Shown piece after piece: positions 22,575-34,800 of a stretch of DNA of 64,000 nucleotides. Both the position numbers and the translations under genes were made by a program. Under the pieces are notes generated by a model. It made no database searches and was not told the origin of the DNA. It saw only the letters and a program-made list of their open reading frames with translations. Every line of letters starts with the position of its first letter. Within the stretch, counting starts at the first letter, position 1. Source of the DNA: Leucaena leucocephala (taxonomy: Eukaryota > Streptophyta > Magnoliopsida > Fabales > Fabaceae); the NCBI GenBank assembly GCA_037074615.1, contig CM073519.1:31765001-31829000 (forward strand), in the 5' to 3' direction.

Positions 22575-25025
22575 TGTCACATCCTAAGTTTTCCTATCTA
22601 TATAATACTGATAGTGGAAAGAGGTTTGGAAACGATTGTGATGATGAATAGAAAGGAAAAATAATGATTATACAAAAGTATAAAGAGGAGGGACTAAAAT
22701 GAAAAGTCTAAAAGTTCTATGGTGCAAAGTGTAAAGTAGACAAAAGCTTTGAGCCATTAAGTGTAATTATGAAAAGTTTACGGCCTAAAGTGTAATTTTA
22801 AAAAGTTCAAGGGCAAAATGGTAATTATGGAAAGTTGAGCCAAAAAATGTCCAAAAATACCCAGAATCATATTACTCCCAAATTTTTCCAGTAAATAGAG
22901 AAAATTATTCTAATCAGTTTGACACAACGCAGAATTTTGATTTGAAGTTCTGAAAAATTTATATGAACTTATGAAGAAAGGAAAATTAATACAATATCCT
23001 CTGGACCTCAGAATCGGATGAAATTTGGCAGTAAATTTTTATAATTAATATGAGAATTTATGAAATTGATAGAGCTCAAAAAGAAGTTATGCAGAATTTA
23101 TTATGGAATTTACAGTGGATTAAAACATTCGATAAATATATTTCAGGGGAATTTCTCGGGAATTTAGCCCATAAAGGTAGTGGACCAGGTAGAGGGCCCA
23201 AAATGGCACCTTATAGGGCCAATAATATTTTTAGATAAGTGTATGGGCTAAGGCTAATAAAGATCCGAAAAAATGTAAAATTATGAAACTGCCACTGAGT
23301 GTACCACTGTGTTATGTCAATAGCCAGAGATAAACAAAGGGCATTTTGGTCATTTGACTAAGGTTAAACAGTCAAGGAGAGTTTCCAGAATAGGTTACTA
23401 AGGTCAGGGAATACTATGATGATGTGTGAAAAGACAATAATGCCCATTGAGATATTAAGGTGAAATCGGACACCGATAAAAGGGTCTTGAGGAAATATAG
23501 GAAATTTTTATCAGGACTTTTGGGTCTCAAAAAATTATGACACTTTGCAAGTAATTCATTTTATATTAAAATAATTTTTTAAAATTGTTAGAACTATTAA
23601 AAGAGGTGTCTAGCATTTATTTCAAGATCAGGGTAATTTAAGGATATCGATATAAGGAAAGTACCTTGGGATTTGTGCCAATTAGCAATTGGACCAAAGA
23701 GAGGCCCAAGATTTCATACTAAGGTAGCCCAATAAGTACCAAAAGTTTTCTTGGAGCCCAAGTTCAATAATGAATAATTTATGAATTTTTGAAAAAGAAA
23801 AGAAAAATGAATAAAGTAAGAATTAGGGTTATCACATGGTGGGACCCACAAACCTTCACACATGGCATCGAAGGCAAGGGGAAGAGAAGATTTTTGTCAT
23901 GTGATCTTATCTCAAGTTGGCTTGGTGAGCAAGTTTGATGTAAGAGGAATTATGATCTATTATATCAAATAGTGCACAAAGTGATCTTTGCCATTAATTT
24001 TCCATGGATTTTTTCTATAAATATCCCCATATTTTTTGTCCAAAACCATGGCTTTGGAACCCTTGCAGAGGTGCTGCCCAAATGCCAACTCAAGCCAAGA
24101 GAAAGAAGATTCAAGGTGCCAAAGTTCAAGCTAGCTAAGGATCAAGGTAAGTGGTCTATCCTATCTTGTTTTCCTTTAATTTGGGGTGCTTAAACTTAGA
24201 GTTTTCATGGAAGAAATATGAGGTTTCTCTAGGGTGTATATGTTGTCCAAAAACCCTAGATGAAAGGAGAAATAAGAAATTAAAGTTAGAATTATGTGAT
24301 TGATGCTTGAACAAGCTAGTGAGATGATTGGTTATTGAATCAAGTTGATATTCTTGACTTCGCCATTGAAAATATATTTTAGTATGGACTATTCATGATA
24401 GAAGGAGTTGGAATCTCAATGATCTAATGCTTCCATTGAATTTATATGATGATTTTGTGTAGGATTGGATAGGTTTTAAACCTAAAAAGTATTGAAATTT
24501 AAAGTTATAATTCTTGGAATTCTTCTCTGTTACTATTTACTCACACAAACAATGATTATAATTTAATTATTTTGATGCTTCCAATGGTTTTAAAATAAAA
24601 AGTTATATGGGATAAAGTACAAAAACAAGTATTGGACGTATTAGAATCAAAATGAGAATTTTTCGCATAATTGTATGTTTTGTAAATCTATCTAGAATAG
24701 TGTATAGGAGCTGGAATATCATGATTATTATAATAAGCCCATAAGTGGATTCAAAAGCTGAAATTCTATACAAAGAGAATGAGTTTTCTAAAGTAAGGGA
24801 CTAGAATCTGTTTTTAGAATTTTTGACCAAATGAACAGTAACCTTTGATGAATACAATGTATTAATTGACTAAGAATTTGGTATGGAAATCATTTTTCCC
24901 TTAAATATGAAGATGTTATCTTCACGTAGCTTTTTGAATGACATCATTTGGATTTTTTTAGAATTAATTATGATTTTTCAAAGTTCATCGCTGAATCTTG
25001 AATACCATATGAATATTAATTTGAC
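22575..25025 (+). repeat. Gypsy C 3' LTR, truncated
   Basis: It starts TGTCACATCC and matches the three segments of the 5' LTR in order. It lacks the 81-bp duplication, carries a 600-bp internal deletion near 24775, and stops near 25025, about 110-120 bp before the expected GGATGTTTCA end. It preserves the empty target sites of both gypsy A (near 23165) and the solo LTR (near 24072). The short ORFs here (23050-23238, 23972-24193) are not supported as genes. Confidence 0.82.
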
Positions 25026-25722
25026 TATTCCAAAAAAGTATTAGACTAGATTTGGAGCAAAAGTTACATATCTGCAAAAAAAATTGAATATCTAGAAAGC
25101 TTTTGCTATTGAAGCTCTTCAAGCTCCTTTTGATAAGATGGTGAAGAGATTCAAACGAGTGCACTATTGAAATAGTGAAGAGAAATATGGCAAATAAAAA
25201 AGAAAACATATAAGTATTTTATACAAGGATGATAGCCCATATGATGTATTACAATTTATAAATAACAAACAACCGAAAAAGTAAAAAAAATAAGTAACTG
25301 ACAAAATTAAATGGTAACTTGCGTCTTTCACGAAAGAGGATGACAATGGAGATGATAGAGAAAAAGGTTAATAGCATAGATAGGCACTGAAAATAAGAGA
25401 AACATGCCAAAAAATGATATTCGTCCAAGTTTGTCGTGGTAGGGTAGAAATAAACTGCTGTAAAAAAGTGAAAGTAAAACTATAATTAGGCTAGAATTGT
25501 TAAATTTTTAGGGATTTAAATCTTGGAGTGGATATTTGAAAGTGAAACTGATAATAGGGTTTTTAAATGTCCACTCCAAGACCAGTACCAGTGCTGCGGT
25601 GTATCTAACATGAGGATTGTAAGACTCGGATAATAGAGAAACAATTCGAGGAGTCTACAAGCATTAAAACATTATGATATCTCAGCACAGCCACTCAAGC
25701 AAAAGTAAAACATGAATTAGGA

Positions 25723-25750
25723 ATATATATATATATGTGTGTGTGTGTAT
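25723..25750. repeat. AT/GT dinucleotide microsatellite
   Basis: About seven AT units followed by about six GT units. Confidence 0.95.
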
Positions 25751-25959
25751 TGAAATGACAGCACAGAACTAGATTCAAAGCAAGAAAAATATAAATAGGA
25801 ACGACAGCACCAACCAGCTCTAGGTTAGAGTACAACACAAATCCTAATCCGAGAATTACTGTCCTTTTGACATCATCACTCACACCAGAAATAGCATAGT
25901 GTAGTAACTATGCTGTTCCACTTTTAAAGACAATTTGTAAAGAAATCGCATTAAAAGTC

Positions 25960-26185
25960 CTACTTTTACTACACCTAAATTTTGTAAACTCAGATAGAAT
26001 ATTTTAAACAACGATTTTTTATAGAATCTTCGTTAAAGATATTTTTTATAGGAATTTTGATAAAACTCGTCATAAAAAATATAGAATTTATTTATAAAAA
26101 TACTACCACCTTTTTTTATGACGATTTTGCTTATAACTGCCATAAAGTAACATTATAATAAATATTTTTTTTCTAATAGTAATTG
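25960..26185. mobile_element. Possible decayed CACTA-type MITE
   Basis: AT-rich sequence with alternating phrases such as ACGATTTTTTATAG, ACTCGTCATAAAAA and TTTATGACGATTTTGC gives partial self-complementarity. It ends in TTTTTTTTCTAATAGTA, which loosely resembles the TTTCTTGTAGTG terminus of plant CACTA elements. No convincing left terminus or 3-bp TSD was found, so this is tentative. Confidence 0.22.
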
Positions 26186-26692
26186 TACACTTTGCTCCAA
26201 GTAATGAACCAGATCAGACTCAGTTTTGGTGCTTCTTGTCATGCTCATCACTACTGTGAGATTCGCAGCATCTAAAGACGGTTTCAATGGTCTAAATTTA
26301 AAATTTTTAATTGATAATTTTTAAATATTTTTTTGAAAATTGACCATTAAAAGATTACCTTCGTTTCAGATTATATACACATAAAATATTTTTCTAAAAA
26401 TAATATATGTAAAGAAAGTTAAATCTGAACCATTTAGGTTTCGTGCTCATGAAAGGTGAGCTTGAAAAATGATAATTGAATTGAAGTCATATGGATATTT
26501 AAGTTGGAAAAGGCAAGGTCTACTTTTAAAACATTTAGTGAATGAGTGACAAGATAATTACTTTTATTAATATCTATAATTAAAAAAATAAAATTCCTGT
26601 TGCTGTCCCCTGACAGGAGATGAGATATAATATGTGACTTTTTATATTATTTGCTTAAAATTTGTTTTTTCTTATCAACGGCCCATATAATA

Positions 26693-26698
26693 CACGTG
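26693..26698 (+). promoter_or_regulatory. G-box (CACGTG) upstream of chitinase pseudogene
   Basis: Perfect CACGTG about 80 bp before the TATA box, a usual position for bZIP/bHLH-binding elements in plant promoters. Function here is inferred from position only. Confidence 0.4.
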
Positions 26699-26778
26699 AT
26701 TGTTATAAACTTAGAATGAATAATTAATTATAGCAATTCCTATATGAAATTGCTTTCGGCACCTTCGTCCAATATCCT

Positions 26779-26786
26779 TATAAATA
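26779..26786 (+). promoter_or_regulatory. TATA box of chitinase pseudogene
   Basis: TATAAATA about 62 bp upstream of the ATG at 26848, leaving room for a short leader of 30-40 bases. It matches the plant TATA consensus. Confidence 0.6.
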
Positions 26787-26847
26787 GGCATAATCCATTC
26801 TACCATGAAACTCTAAGCTAATCAAGAAAACCTCAAGCTCATCAATC

Positions 26848-27831
26848 ATGGCTTCCAAAAAATCAAGTTCTCATTCTCCTTCTTTCTCTCCTCACACTTT
26901 CCACCATTATCATCAAGCCCTCCCATGCCGTTGATTGTCCCGCAAACACCCCTGATGGCAAAATCGCAGTCTACTGGGGACAATATAGCGAATTTGCTGA
27001 GGGCACCTTAGGCGATGCATGTGACTCCGATATCTACAACATCGTCTCTATCGCATACCTCCGTGCCTCTAGCAGCAAAATAACCTTAGACTTGAGAGAC
27101 CACTGTCCTTCCGGTGATTACAAAGTCCTAGTGTCACAAATTAAACTTTGTCAAAGCAAAGGCATCCAAGTCTTTCTTTCTGTCGAAGTAGACTCCGTCT
27201 ATGATCCCGATTCATTGGAAAAGTATCTCTACGGTAACTTTCTAAGCAGCGAATCCAGCACTCTTGGAGCGGTGGACTTAGACGGCATCGATCTTGCCCA
27301 CATTGAAGACAGCTCTGAGCCATGGGACAAACTTGTGGTGGCGATGAATGGTTATTCGACCCAAGACAGAAAGATTTACATATCAGGAGCTCCATACTGC
27401 GATATCACATCCTTGGACAGAGCAATCCATAAAGGTCATTTTGATTATCTCTGGGTTTTATACTACAGCGACTGGAAATCATGCAAATATTCAGGAGGCG
27501 ACGACTTCACAAAGCTTCTTGAATCATGAATAACATGGACGTCGAAGCCAGGTTTAGCTGATATCTCAGTGTTCTTGGGCTTAGTAGCGTCGAAAGAGAC
27601 ATCTGCAGCGCCCTATGATTACATATCACCAGAAAAGCTCAAGCTTGAAGTTCTTTCGAGTGTGACAGAATCTTCATACTTTGGAGGAGTGATGCTCTGG
27701 AACAGGTACTATATAAGGAAACTGGCTATAGTACTGAGATTAAGGATGATTTAGGCACAAAAGTTTGTGAATGCATATGCAAAGTTCCTGCATCGAGGAG
27801 ATTCAACAGTTTCTTGGCTAAATCTGTGTAA
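26848..27831 (+). pseudogene. Class III chitinase-like (GH18, hevamine-type) pseudogene
   Basis: This is an intronless reading of about 327 codons resembling secreted plant class III acidic endochitinases, which hydrolyse chitin in the apoplast or vacuole. It shows a hydrophobic signal-like N-terminus, KIAVYWGQY and IYNIVSIAYL near the mature start, then LDGIDLAHIE, GHFDYLWVLYYSDW and YFGGVMLWNRYY. Three breaks are visible: a six-A run (26857-26862) puts the ATG out of frame with the rest, consistent with one inserted A; TGA at 27527-27529 stands where the family usually has tryptophan; and one base is missing near 27713-27717, after which the frame ends at TAA 27829. The family's active site is DxxDxDxE. 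Here 27281-27307 keeps the first two Asp and the Glu, but the last Asp is missing and one residue is added, so catalysis was probably already impaired. The GGG segment after the second strand is also replaced (FLSVEVDS). The best open stretch is 27092-27529. A sequencing error could explain one break but hardly all three. Confidence 0.88.
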
Positions 27832-28203
27832 GATCACATGTAACTAGGCTTGCCTGCTAGTATATATGTGAGTGCGATGATCTTTAAATGCATGTTTGAC
27901 TATTACGTTGCAAGAGATCTCACTTTAACTAAAGATTCACTTTTATAAATTTGGCTAAAGTATAAAAATACCTATAAGCATTTTTTATATCTGCACTCGG
28001 CACTATAAACTTTAATTGGGTGTAAAAATACCCATGACACCTTTAAATGAAGCAAAAATGGGATATCAGTTAATCAAACAGACTTCCGTTAGCTTTGAAG
28101 TTTAGTTGGCCCCACATATTGCTTTTAAATGATTATTTTAAAAGAAAACTCCTCACTCTCTCTCTATCCTTCCACCCTCTTCCGTCAGCCTCTCTTTCTT
28201 AAT
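27832..28203. other. Downstream flank of chitinase pseudogene
   Basis: 372 bp with no gene. A CT-rich tract (about 28150-28200) precedes the LTR of copia H. No clear polyadenylation signal could be assigned. Confidence 0.5.
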
Positions 28204-28834
28204 TGTTGGACAAACACATAACTTAATATCAATTAAATGATTATACAGTCTACAAGATAGAGCAGCAGCGAAAGACTTAAATAAATACTTCTCGCCATGT
28301 TTGTTGATCTGAAGAAAAAAAATCTCAAGGCTCCATCTTTGTCATAACAAGTATAGAAATACAAAGCACAAGGTTAGAATAATACAAATAATAATAAGGA
28401 TTTCTTGTAACTAGAAGATAGACACAGTGATAGTCAAAGAATAGCCTTGGCCAGTTAGGGAACCCTCACGAGAGCAAGGTATCTATTTTGTGATATTGAT
28501 TCAATATCGACCACTCTAACCCTAAATCAATATATCCTATTATAACCTCCCATCAACGTTAATAATAATATGTAATTTGACTATATAATATCCTAAGTCA
28601 TATTTGGTACAACTAAATCAAAGGCCACAATCAGGAGATATTTTATTCAAATTAGAAAACCATAATATCTGCAATATATTATAATTATTGTAATATTCAT
28701 AATATCTAGATTTAATAAACTAACAAATCTAGAATTTCCAATTTTCAAATATATCATAATAATATCTAGATGCAATCCATCTATTTGAATTAACAAGATA
28801 TATCATAATAATAATAATTAATAAAATTCTAACA
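28204..28834 (-). repeat. Copia H 3' LTR
   Basis: 631 bp. In plus coordinates it starts TGTTGGACAAACAC and ends AATTCTAACA, giving TGTTAGAATT...CCAACA on the minus strand. The second LTR is absent from the window, so no TSD can be tested. No gene is supported; the ORF at 28844-29026 lies outside the LTR and antisense to the polyprotein. Confidence 0.82.
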
Positions 28835-28846
28835 TTCTCCCACTTG
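28835..28846 (-). other. Polypurine tract of copia H
   Basis: On the minus strand CAAGTGGGAGAA, directly followed by the LTR start TGTTAGAATT. This is the usual copia second-strand priming site. Confidence 0.88.
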
Positions 28847-28849
28847 GCC

Positions 28850-29470
28850 CGCACAGTAAAGTCATTCATCTTGTCTAGGTTCATTAATAAATACTACAGG
28901 AATCATAGCAATGAGTCCTCTTCATTAGAGTATTTCCTTCCGTGCATTACAAGTATACCCTTACTTAATGGATCTCAATATTTAGCAATCTCAACCAACA
29001 TGAATATATACAAAACTAAAATGTAGAGATGATAAATCATGAATTGAAAATTCATTGTCTCATATACCTTAATTCATGACAGTAAGGGCTCAAGCCCCAT
29101 ATGAAGTACATGACAAAATCTTTCGATCGCATCATTTTAGTCAAAGGATCATCTAGCATTTCCTTTGTATTGTTGTTTTCAACATAAATTTGGCCATCCC
29201 TTACTCTATCATTCATGGAAAGGAATTTCATTTTGATGAACTTACTTTTACTCCCGCTCCTTTTGTTATTGGCGAGGGCCACTGCAGCTTTGCTATCATA
29301 ATACATCTTAATGGTCCTAGAGATTGAATTCACAATCTTAAGGCCAATAATGAAATTTCTTATCCATATTCCTTGTGAACTTGCTTCAAAACAAGCAATA
29401 TACTCAGCATCACGAGTAGACGTAGCTACAAGTGTTTGTTATGCACTTTTCCATGATATAACACCCTATG
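28850..29470 (-). pseudogene. Copia H RNase H domain, decayed
   Basis: The longest open piece (29333-29052) begins MNSISRTIKMYYDSKAAVAL, where YYDSKAAV is the altered CDN[K/S]AA motif of copia RNase H, and continues with DPLTKMM near its end (consensus DPLTKGL). Upstream (to about 29460) EYIACFEASSQGIWIRN matches the AEY...A..E..W motif. Stop codons occur between the pieces. It would remove RNA from the RNA:DNA hybrid during reverse transcription. Confidence 0.8.
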
Positions 29471-31190
29471 CTATAGAAAGATATAGCTAGGAGTAGATCT
29501 AGCTACTTGTATCTCGACAACCAGCTAGACCTGAATCAAAGTGCTCAATCACTTCAAGATTATCTGTTATTTTATATGTGAGCATATGATGTTTTGTACC
29601 TTAAAGGTACCTTAAAACTTTCTTTGCAGTTCTCCAATAAGCCTCCTGAAGATTAATTTGGTATCTTCCCAACATACCCATAATAAAAGCTATATCAGGT
29701 GTTGTACAAACTTGTGCAAACAATAAGCTTCCTACTGCTGAGGCATATGGAACCCTTTCCATTTTTTTTCATTTTAAGATCTTCCTTAAGACATTTTTCT
29801 AAATTGAATATATCTCCTTTCACAATAAATGTTATATTAGGTTAACAACTTTCATCTTGAATGGTTCAAGAATTACGTTGATATGGTTTCCCTTGATAAA
29901 TCTTAATGCCAATGACATAAGATGCCTCACCCATATCTTTGATGTCAAAACGCTTGAACAAAAATTGTTTCACGTCTCCGCAAGGACCATTTTAAAAATA
30001 GGGCTTTAAAAAGCATATTTTGTACCATTATGAGCAATATGTGATCCACATAAAAAATTAACAATATGATCTTACTCCCACTGACCTTATGGTATATGCA
30101 TTGAATGAATTTAAATAGTAGAGTTTATAATGATATCACTCAAGGAAGAAGTTGTTGAAGAAAGATTGTACATAGTCAATTTTATACCGGTTCGGCCAAA
30201 TCTACTTACCTATATCTAGTCCCTATAGCACCTCTAAGTGTTTCACTATACTCTAAAATTTTGTGGGTTCTTAGTGCCTTAGTACATTCATGTGAAAATC
30301 CTCTCACTACCTTTACAACCTATAAGGATATCCAATGAGAATCCCTCGCTACTCCCCTTATACCCATAAGTTTACAGTCAGTCAAGAATCCCACTTAAGT
30401 ACTTTAGAAAATGATTGATACAATAGAACTCTCTCAATAGAGTGAATAAGATAAATACTTAAGCTCAAGTTCTCAAGTTTCTATATTCTAAGAATATAAT
30501 ATGCTATAAACCAAAGATGAGAAACAAAGTGAAAAGAGACTATCACTAAATATGATTGTAGTATATTATTGGCATTTGTTTATCTTCTTCTATTTTTCAA
30601 CTTATTCAACTTTCTCTTTTTGGCTTCTTCTTCTTTTACACTTTTTCTTCATAATTCCATTAAAGTAGATGTTGAGATAGTCATTGATAAATGTAGTCGT
30701 TATTGCTGATATGGATATCAGACTTTGGCTCTTTACTGATCTCTTAATTTATCCTATAAATGATCTTAAAACATGCTTTAGTTAAGCAAAAATATGTGAT
30801 AACTTCATTAAACTTCAAATACCATTGTCGTAAAGATTGTTTAAGCGGTAGATTGATTTTCTCAACTTGCAAACCAAATGTTCTTTTTTCCATTTGCAAT
30901 AAATCTTTTAGGTTGCCTCATGTAGACTTCTTCCTCAAGCTCACCATTAAGAAATGTAGTCTTAATATCCATTTAGTGCAACTCTAGATAAAAATGTGTA
31001 ACCAATGCCATGATGATGCGGAAAGAGTCCTTTATGGATATAGGAGAAAAGGTTTCTCTGTAGTCAACTCCTTCCACTTGTGTGAAACATTTAGCAACTA
31101 ACCTAGCCTTATAGCGATTAATGTCACCATGTGAGTACCTTTTGGTTTTGTAAACCCACTCACAACAAATGATTTTGGCCTAACTTTACA
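29471..31190 (-). pseudogene. Copia H reverse transcriptase, decayed and interrupted
   Basis: Fragments of the copia RT lie on both sides of an inserted segment (30097-30797). On the C-terminal side, KVSGSKIILLIFYVDHILL (about 30080-30030) carries the catalytic YVDD box altered to YVDH. On the N-terminal side, KSLRQWYLKFNEV (about 30835-30795) resembles the GLKQASR.WY.KF region. Multiple stops and frameshifts show that it is dead. Confidence 0.72.
30097..30797 (-). repeat. Inverted LTR fragment of copia family G inside copia H
   Basis: About 700 bp that match the reverse complement of 36950-37653, the 3' part of the copia G LTR. Shared phrases include AGTAGAGTTTA.AATGATATC and AAGAAGTTGTTGAAG. 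It interrupts the RT of element H. Both ends are internal to the G LTR, so this is a truncated copy, not a clean solo LTR. The ORF at 30760-30987 spans the junction and is spurious. Confidence 0.8.
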
Positions 31191-31819
31191 AGCTCTTAAA
31201 CATGATTATTCGCCATAGATTCCATTTTATCAGTCATAGCATCAAACTACAATTTAGAGTTTATACTTTTCATAACCTGAGAGAATGACAACGGATGATT
31301 TTCAACAATTACCTCAGTCACACTCAGTATGATACATTTTATAGTCACTATGTATTCTGATTTTCTTTTTCTTGTTGACCTCCTTAATCCAACCTCTTGA
31401 TTTGGTTGATGATGTTCATATGGAACATTTTCTATTGCATTATATTGTTGTGCGATAGATTGATTAACCTGAATATGTTCCTCATGTCCAGTATTGTCAA
31501 CTTGAGTTATAGGAACATGTTCTATAACAACTCTAACTGGAGGAGTATTATGGATCACTGATGTTCCTTCGTCAGTGTTAGTGGTTTGCTCTATGTGATC
31601 ATCTTGCAATTGATTACTCCCACTAATCACATCATTCTCAAGAAATTTTGCATTCCTAGGTTCAACAAACTTTCTTGAAGGCGGAGGACAATAGAATTTG
31701 TAACCCTTAGACTTTTCAACATAGCCAACAAGATATGCTTTAATAGTCTTAGGATCCAATTTCTTTCCATGTGGATTGTACACTCTTACTTCTATAGGAC
31801 CTACCTATGTAGACTCCAA
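31191..31819 (-). pseudogene. Copia H integrase C-terminal and linker region
   Basis: Open for 178 codons on the minus strand (31783-31247). It starts MYNPHGKKLDPKTIKAYLVG and continues KGYKFYCPP...RNAKFLEND, the conserved segment at the C-terminal end of copia integrase. An acidic, low-complexity linker follows, then LRRSTRKRKSEYI, which immediately precedes RT in this superfamily. The catalytic D,D,E domain should lie beyond 31819 but is missing. Confidence 0.85.
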
Positions 31820-31893
31820 TGTTAATGTTTTGATAACGATAATGAATTTAGAGAAGATTCAAAAAGTGTTTAAAACTAATAAATAACATTTAT
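31820..31893 (+). repeat. Copia G 5' LTR, first segment
   Basis: 74 bp beginning TGTTAATGTTTTGATAACG and ending at the TTTAT that is duplicated by the nested solo LTR. Confidence 0.6.
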
Positions 31894-34800
31894 TGTAACA
31901 TCCTTACTTGTATACGTCATAGGGACCATTGAGTAGCATTTAGAACCACTTACAAGACCTTGGAAGTCCATTAGCCAAATCTGGAATTTTACTCTTTCTC
32001 AGGTTATTGTTCATATGGTATTCCAGATTATGCAATGAACTTTGAAAAATCATAATTAATTCTAGAAAACTCTAAATGAAGTGGTTCAAAAAGATACATG
32101 AAGATAACATCTTGAAATTTAAGGGAAAATTAATTTATTGACCAAATGATTAGCCAATTGATACAGTTTATTCGTTGAAGTTTACTGTTCATTTGGTCAA
32201 AAACTCTGGAAGCAGTTTCTGGTCCCTTATTTTGGAAATTCATTTCTCTTGATATACACATCCAAATGAAACATTCTACCTATGCACTTAAAGCTCTGGA
32301 TGTGTACTACATGCTCATAAAATTTCTTGAAATAATTCCTTCATTCGCTAGGTCAGACTGAAGCCATAACAAAACTGCTTCAGGACCTAGTTTTTTACCA
32401 TTTCAGTTTCCTTTCTTTCACTTTCCATAATTGTTCCAGCATACATAAATCATCTCTTTTGCTTTTTCTGAATTTATATACATCATGGGGTTATACAATA
32501 ATTGTTTCATACAATCTCATCACATAAATAGATACTTTACATGGCTTTGACATACATGGAAAGTGCATAGCATATGCTAACATCTTAAATACTTCACTTT
32601 TCTTCTTCCATGCTTTAACTCTTCTCCATGCATACATTATCCATCATGCTTGACCTAAATTGATTGGTTATGGGAGAGTGAGATTCTAGGGAATCTCAGT
32701 AGCAAACATTACCACTTAAATATGTAAGATGGATGCTAATGCATGATATGTAATTTCATTAACTTTCTTTGATTAGTGACATGCCATCATGCTATATACT
32801 TTTACATAAAGTGCATGGCCATGGAAACATGTTATTCACAATACATTCAACATCATTTATCATATCACAACATCATTCAAATATCACATACATGTCAACA
32901 CATAAGCATACCACATCAAGCACATAAAGAGATAAGTTCACTACCTTGCACTTAAGCTTTCCTCTTGATCTTTAGCATTTGCTTCCTAGCTTTCCAACCA
33001 ATAAACCTTTATACTAATCACTTCCCAACATTTTCTTGGATGTTTCATGGTCCTAAACACATTCATATTCATCACATAACTCACTAGGACTCATGAACTC
33101 CAACCATGTTCAAGACTAACTTTGTTACACTCTTTATTGTCATAACTTTCTCTAATTTTCACTAATCCACTTGGCTCTTGAACCAATTGATGTCTTGACT
33201 TTACCCTTCACAATTTCATATTTTGAATCCATTTATGAGCTTAGAATCATGAAATTCCAGCTCCTTCATGGCCTGCTGTATAGAACTGAACATAAGCATA
33301 CAATTCTTTCAAAAATTCTCATTTTGATTCTAATGCTTCCCATACTTGTTTCTCCACTTTTCCCCACACAGCTTTTCATTTTAAAACCATTGGAACCATC
33401 AAAATCATGAAATTTCAATCACTGTTCATGCGAGTGAATAGTACTGTAAGGAATGTCAAAGGCTACAACCTTGAGATTTTAATGTTTCTAAGGTTCAAAA
33501 CCTTTCCAATCCTACACAAAATCATCATACAAACTCAATGGAAGCATTAAATCATTGAAATTCAATTTCCTTCCCTAATGAACAGTGCAGACTGAACAGG
33601 GCACACCATGGCAAAGTCAAGAATATCAATTTGATTCAACAACCAACCACTTAACTAGCTTATTTAAGCTTCAATCATATGGTTCTAACTTTAATTTCTT
33701 CTTTCCCTTTTCCTTGAAGGTCTTTGGGAAGAACCACCCCTTAGAGAAAACTCAACTTTTCTCCCATAAAAACCCTAAGTTCAAGCTCCCAAATCAAAGG
33801 AAAATAAGTTAGGAGAGATTGCTTACCTTTAATCTCTAGCTTGCTTGAACTTTGGAACCTTGAATCTTCTTTGCCTTGGCTTGAGTTTTCATTTTGCAAG
33901 AGTTTTCCCAAGGGTCCATGAGCTTATGGTTTGGCTTCAGAATGGAGGGGTATTTATAGCCAAAATCCAAGAAAAATCAATAGCCAAGATTGATTTGGTT
34001 ACTATTTGATCTAAAGGCTCACATTTAATCTTGGATTTTACTTTTTCATAAAAGAATAATTATGACATCATGTGGGACAGCTCAAGGGGTTATGTGGCGT
34101 GCTCACCATGCCAAGAAGCTTTTGGAAAAATTCCAGTCCAATCCGGTACTGATCGGAGCAATTTCACAACAACCAGACTGTTTTCTGTTCCGAATTTTTC
34201 TATCATATACCAGGATATGTATTCTGTCCTGGAAATCAATGTCTAGGCTTCTCATACCCTTGACATGGTTATACTGAGTATTTATCTGCCATCAATTCCT
34301 TGGGAAATGACCAAAATGCCCTTGGTGTCCTTTCTTACACTATATTGACCCTAAGGGCATAATCGTCATTTTACCCCTCTTTATACTGGCTCAGGGTGTA
34401 TCTGGGCTCAACTAATTATATTTATATCATGTGCCACATTTTTAGCCTATTCCAGGTGACCGAAATGCCTTTATCCATCGCTGGTACAACTGGGCATCCA
34501 GGGGCATTTTCGTAATTTCACACTTTTTCTGGACACTAGCCACTTCTACTCATGGACTGGTACCCTGGGTTTTGGGCCCTTCTTGGTGTCATCATGGGCC
34601 TATAGGTGAGGTCATCTAGTCTTATTTCATCTAGGCTCACATACCGATAAGTTCCATTATCGGATCACGGGTGTTATCAAACTCGCGTCAAAATTCATTA
34701 ATATGTAAATAACTTTTTATACAGAACTTCTTCTAGAGTTCTGTCAAATTTATAACATCTGATACTGTAGGGCATACTTTCCTGTAATTCCCCCACATAT

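Larger units (their letters stand above)
41..25025 (+). mobile_element. Ty3-gypsy element C (host of nested insertions), decayed
   Basis: This is a long plus-strand LTR element. Its 5' LTR begins near TGCTATATCC (41), ends at GGATGTTTCA (17915) and is split by two insertions. A tRNA-Met type primer-binding site follows at 17919, then a decayed ORF1 (18058-18933), a motif array, a decayed gag (about 19480-20500), a non-coding 3' module, and a 3' LTR starting TGTCACATCC at 22575. The 3' LTR is truncated near 25025. With the insertions removed, the two LTRs align in the same order. Pol was not recognised, so the element was defective or non-autonomous. The exact left end (41) is inferred from weak similarity between the LTR starts; no TSD can be tested because the right end is lost. 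Confidence 0.72.
25026..26692. other. Intergenic, apparently low-copy sequence upstream of the chitinase pseudogene
   Basis: No gene is supported. Features seen are an (AT)n(GT)n microsatellite at 25723-25750 and a perfect 12-bp inverted repeat TCTTGGAGTGGA at 25521-25532 and 25570-25581 (37-bp loop). A possible decayed MITE is listed separately. Minus-strand ORFs of about 60-75 codons (24985-25883) lack recognisable features. Confidence 0.5.
28204..31819 (-). mobile_element. Ty1-copia element H remnant, minus strand
   Basis: This is the 3' half of a copia element. In element orientation it runs from an integrase C-terminal region (31819-31190) through RT (31190-29471) and RNase H (29470-28850) to the polypurine tract (28846-28835) and 3' LTR (28834-28204). 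Gag, protease, the catalytic part of integrase and the 5' LTR are missing, cut at the junction with copia G at 31819. The RT is interrupted by an LTR fragment of copia G (30097-30797). Confidence 0.85.

Noticed and set aside
27141..27395. Minus-strand ORF of 84 codons
   Set aside because: It is a shadow of the chitinase-like reading on the plus strand.
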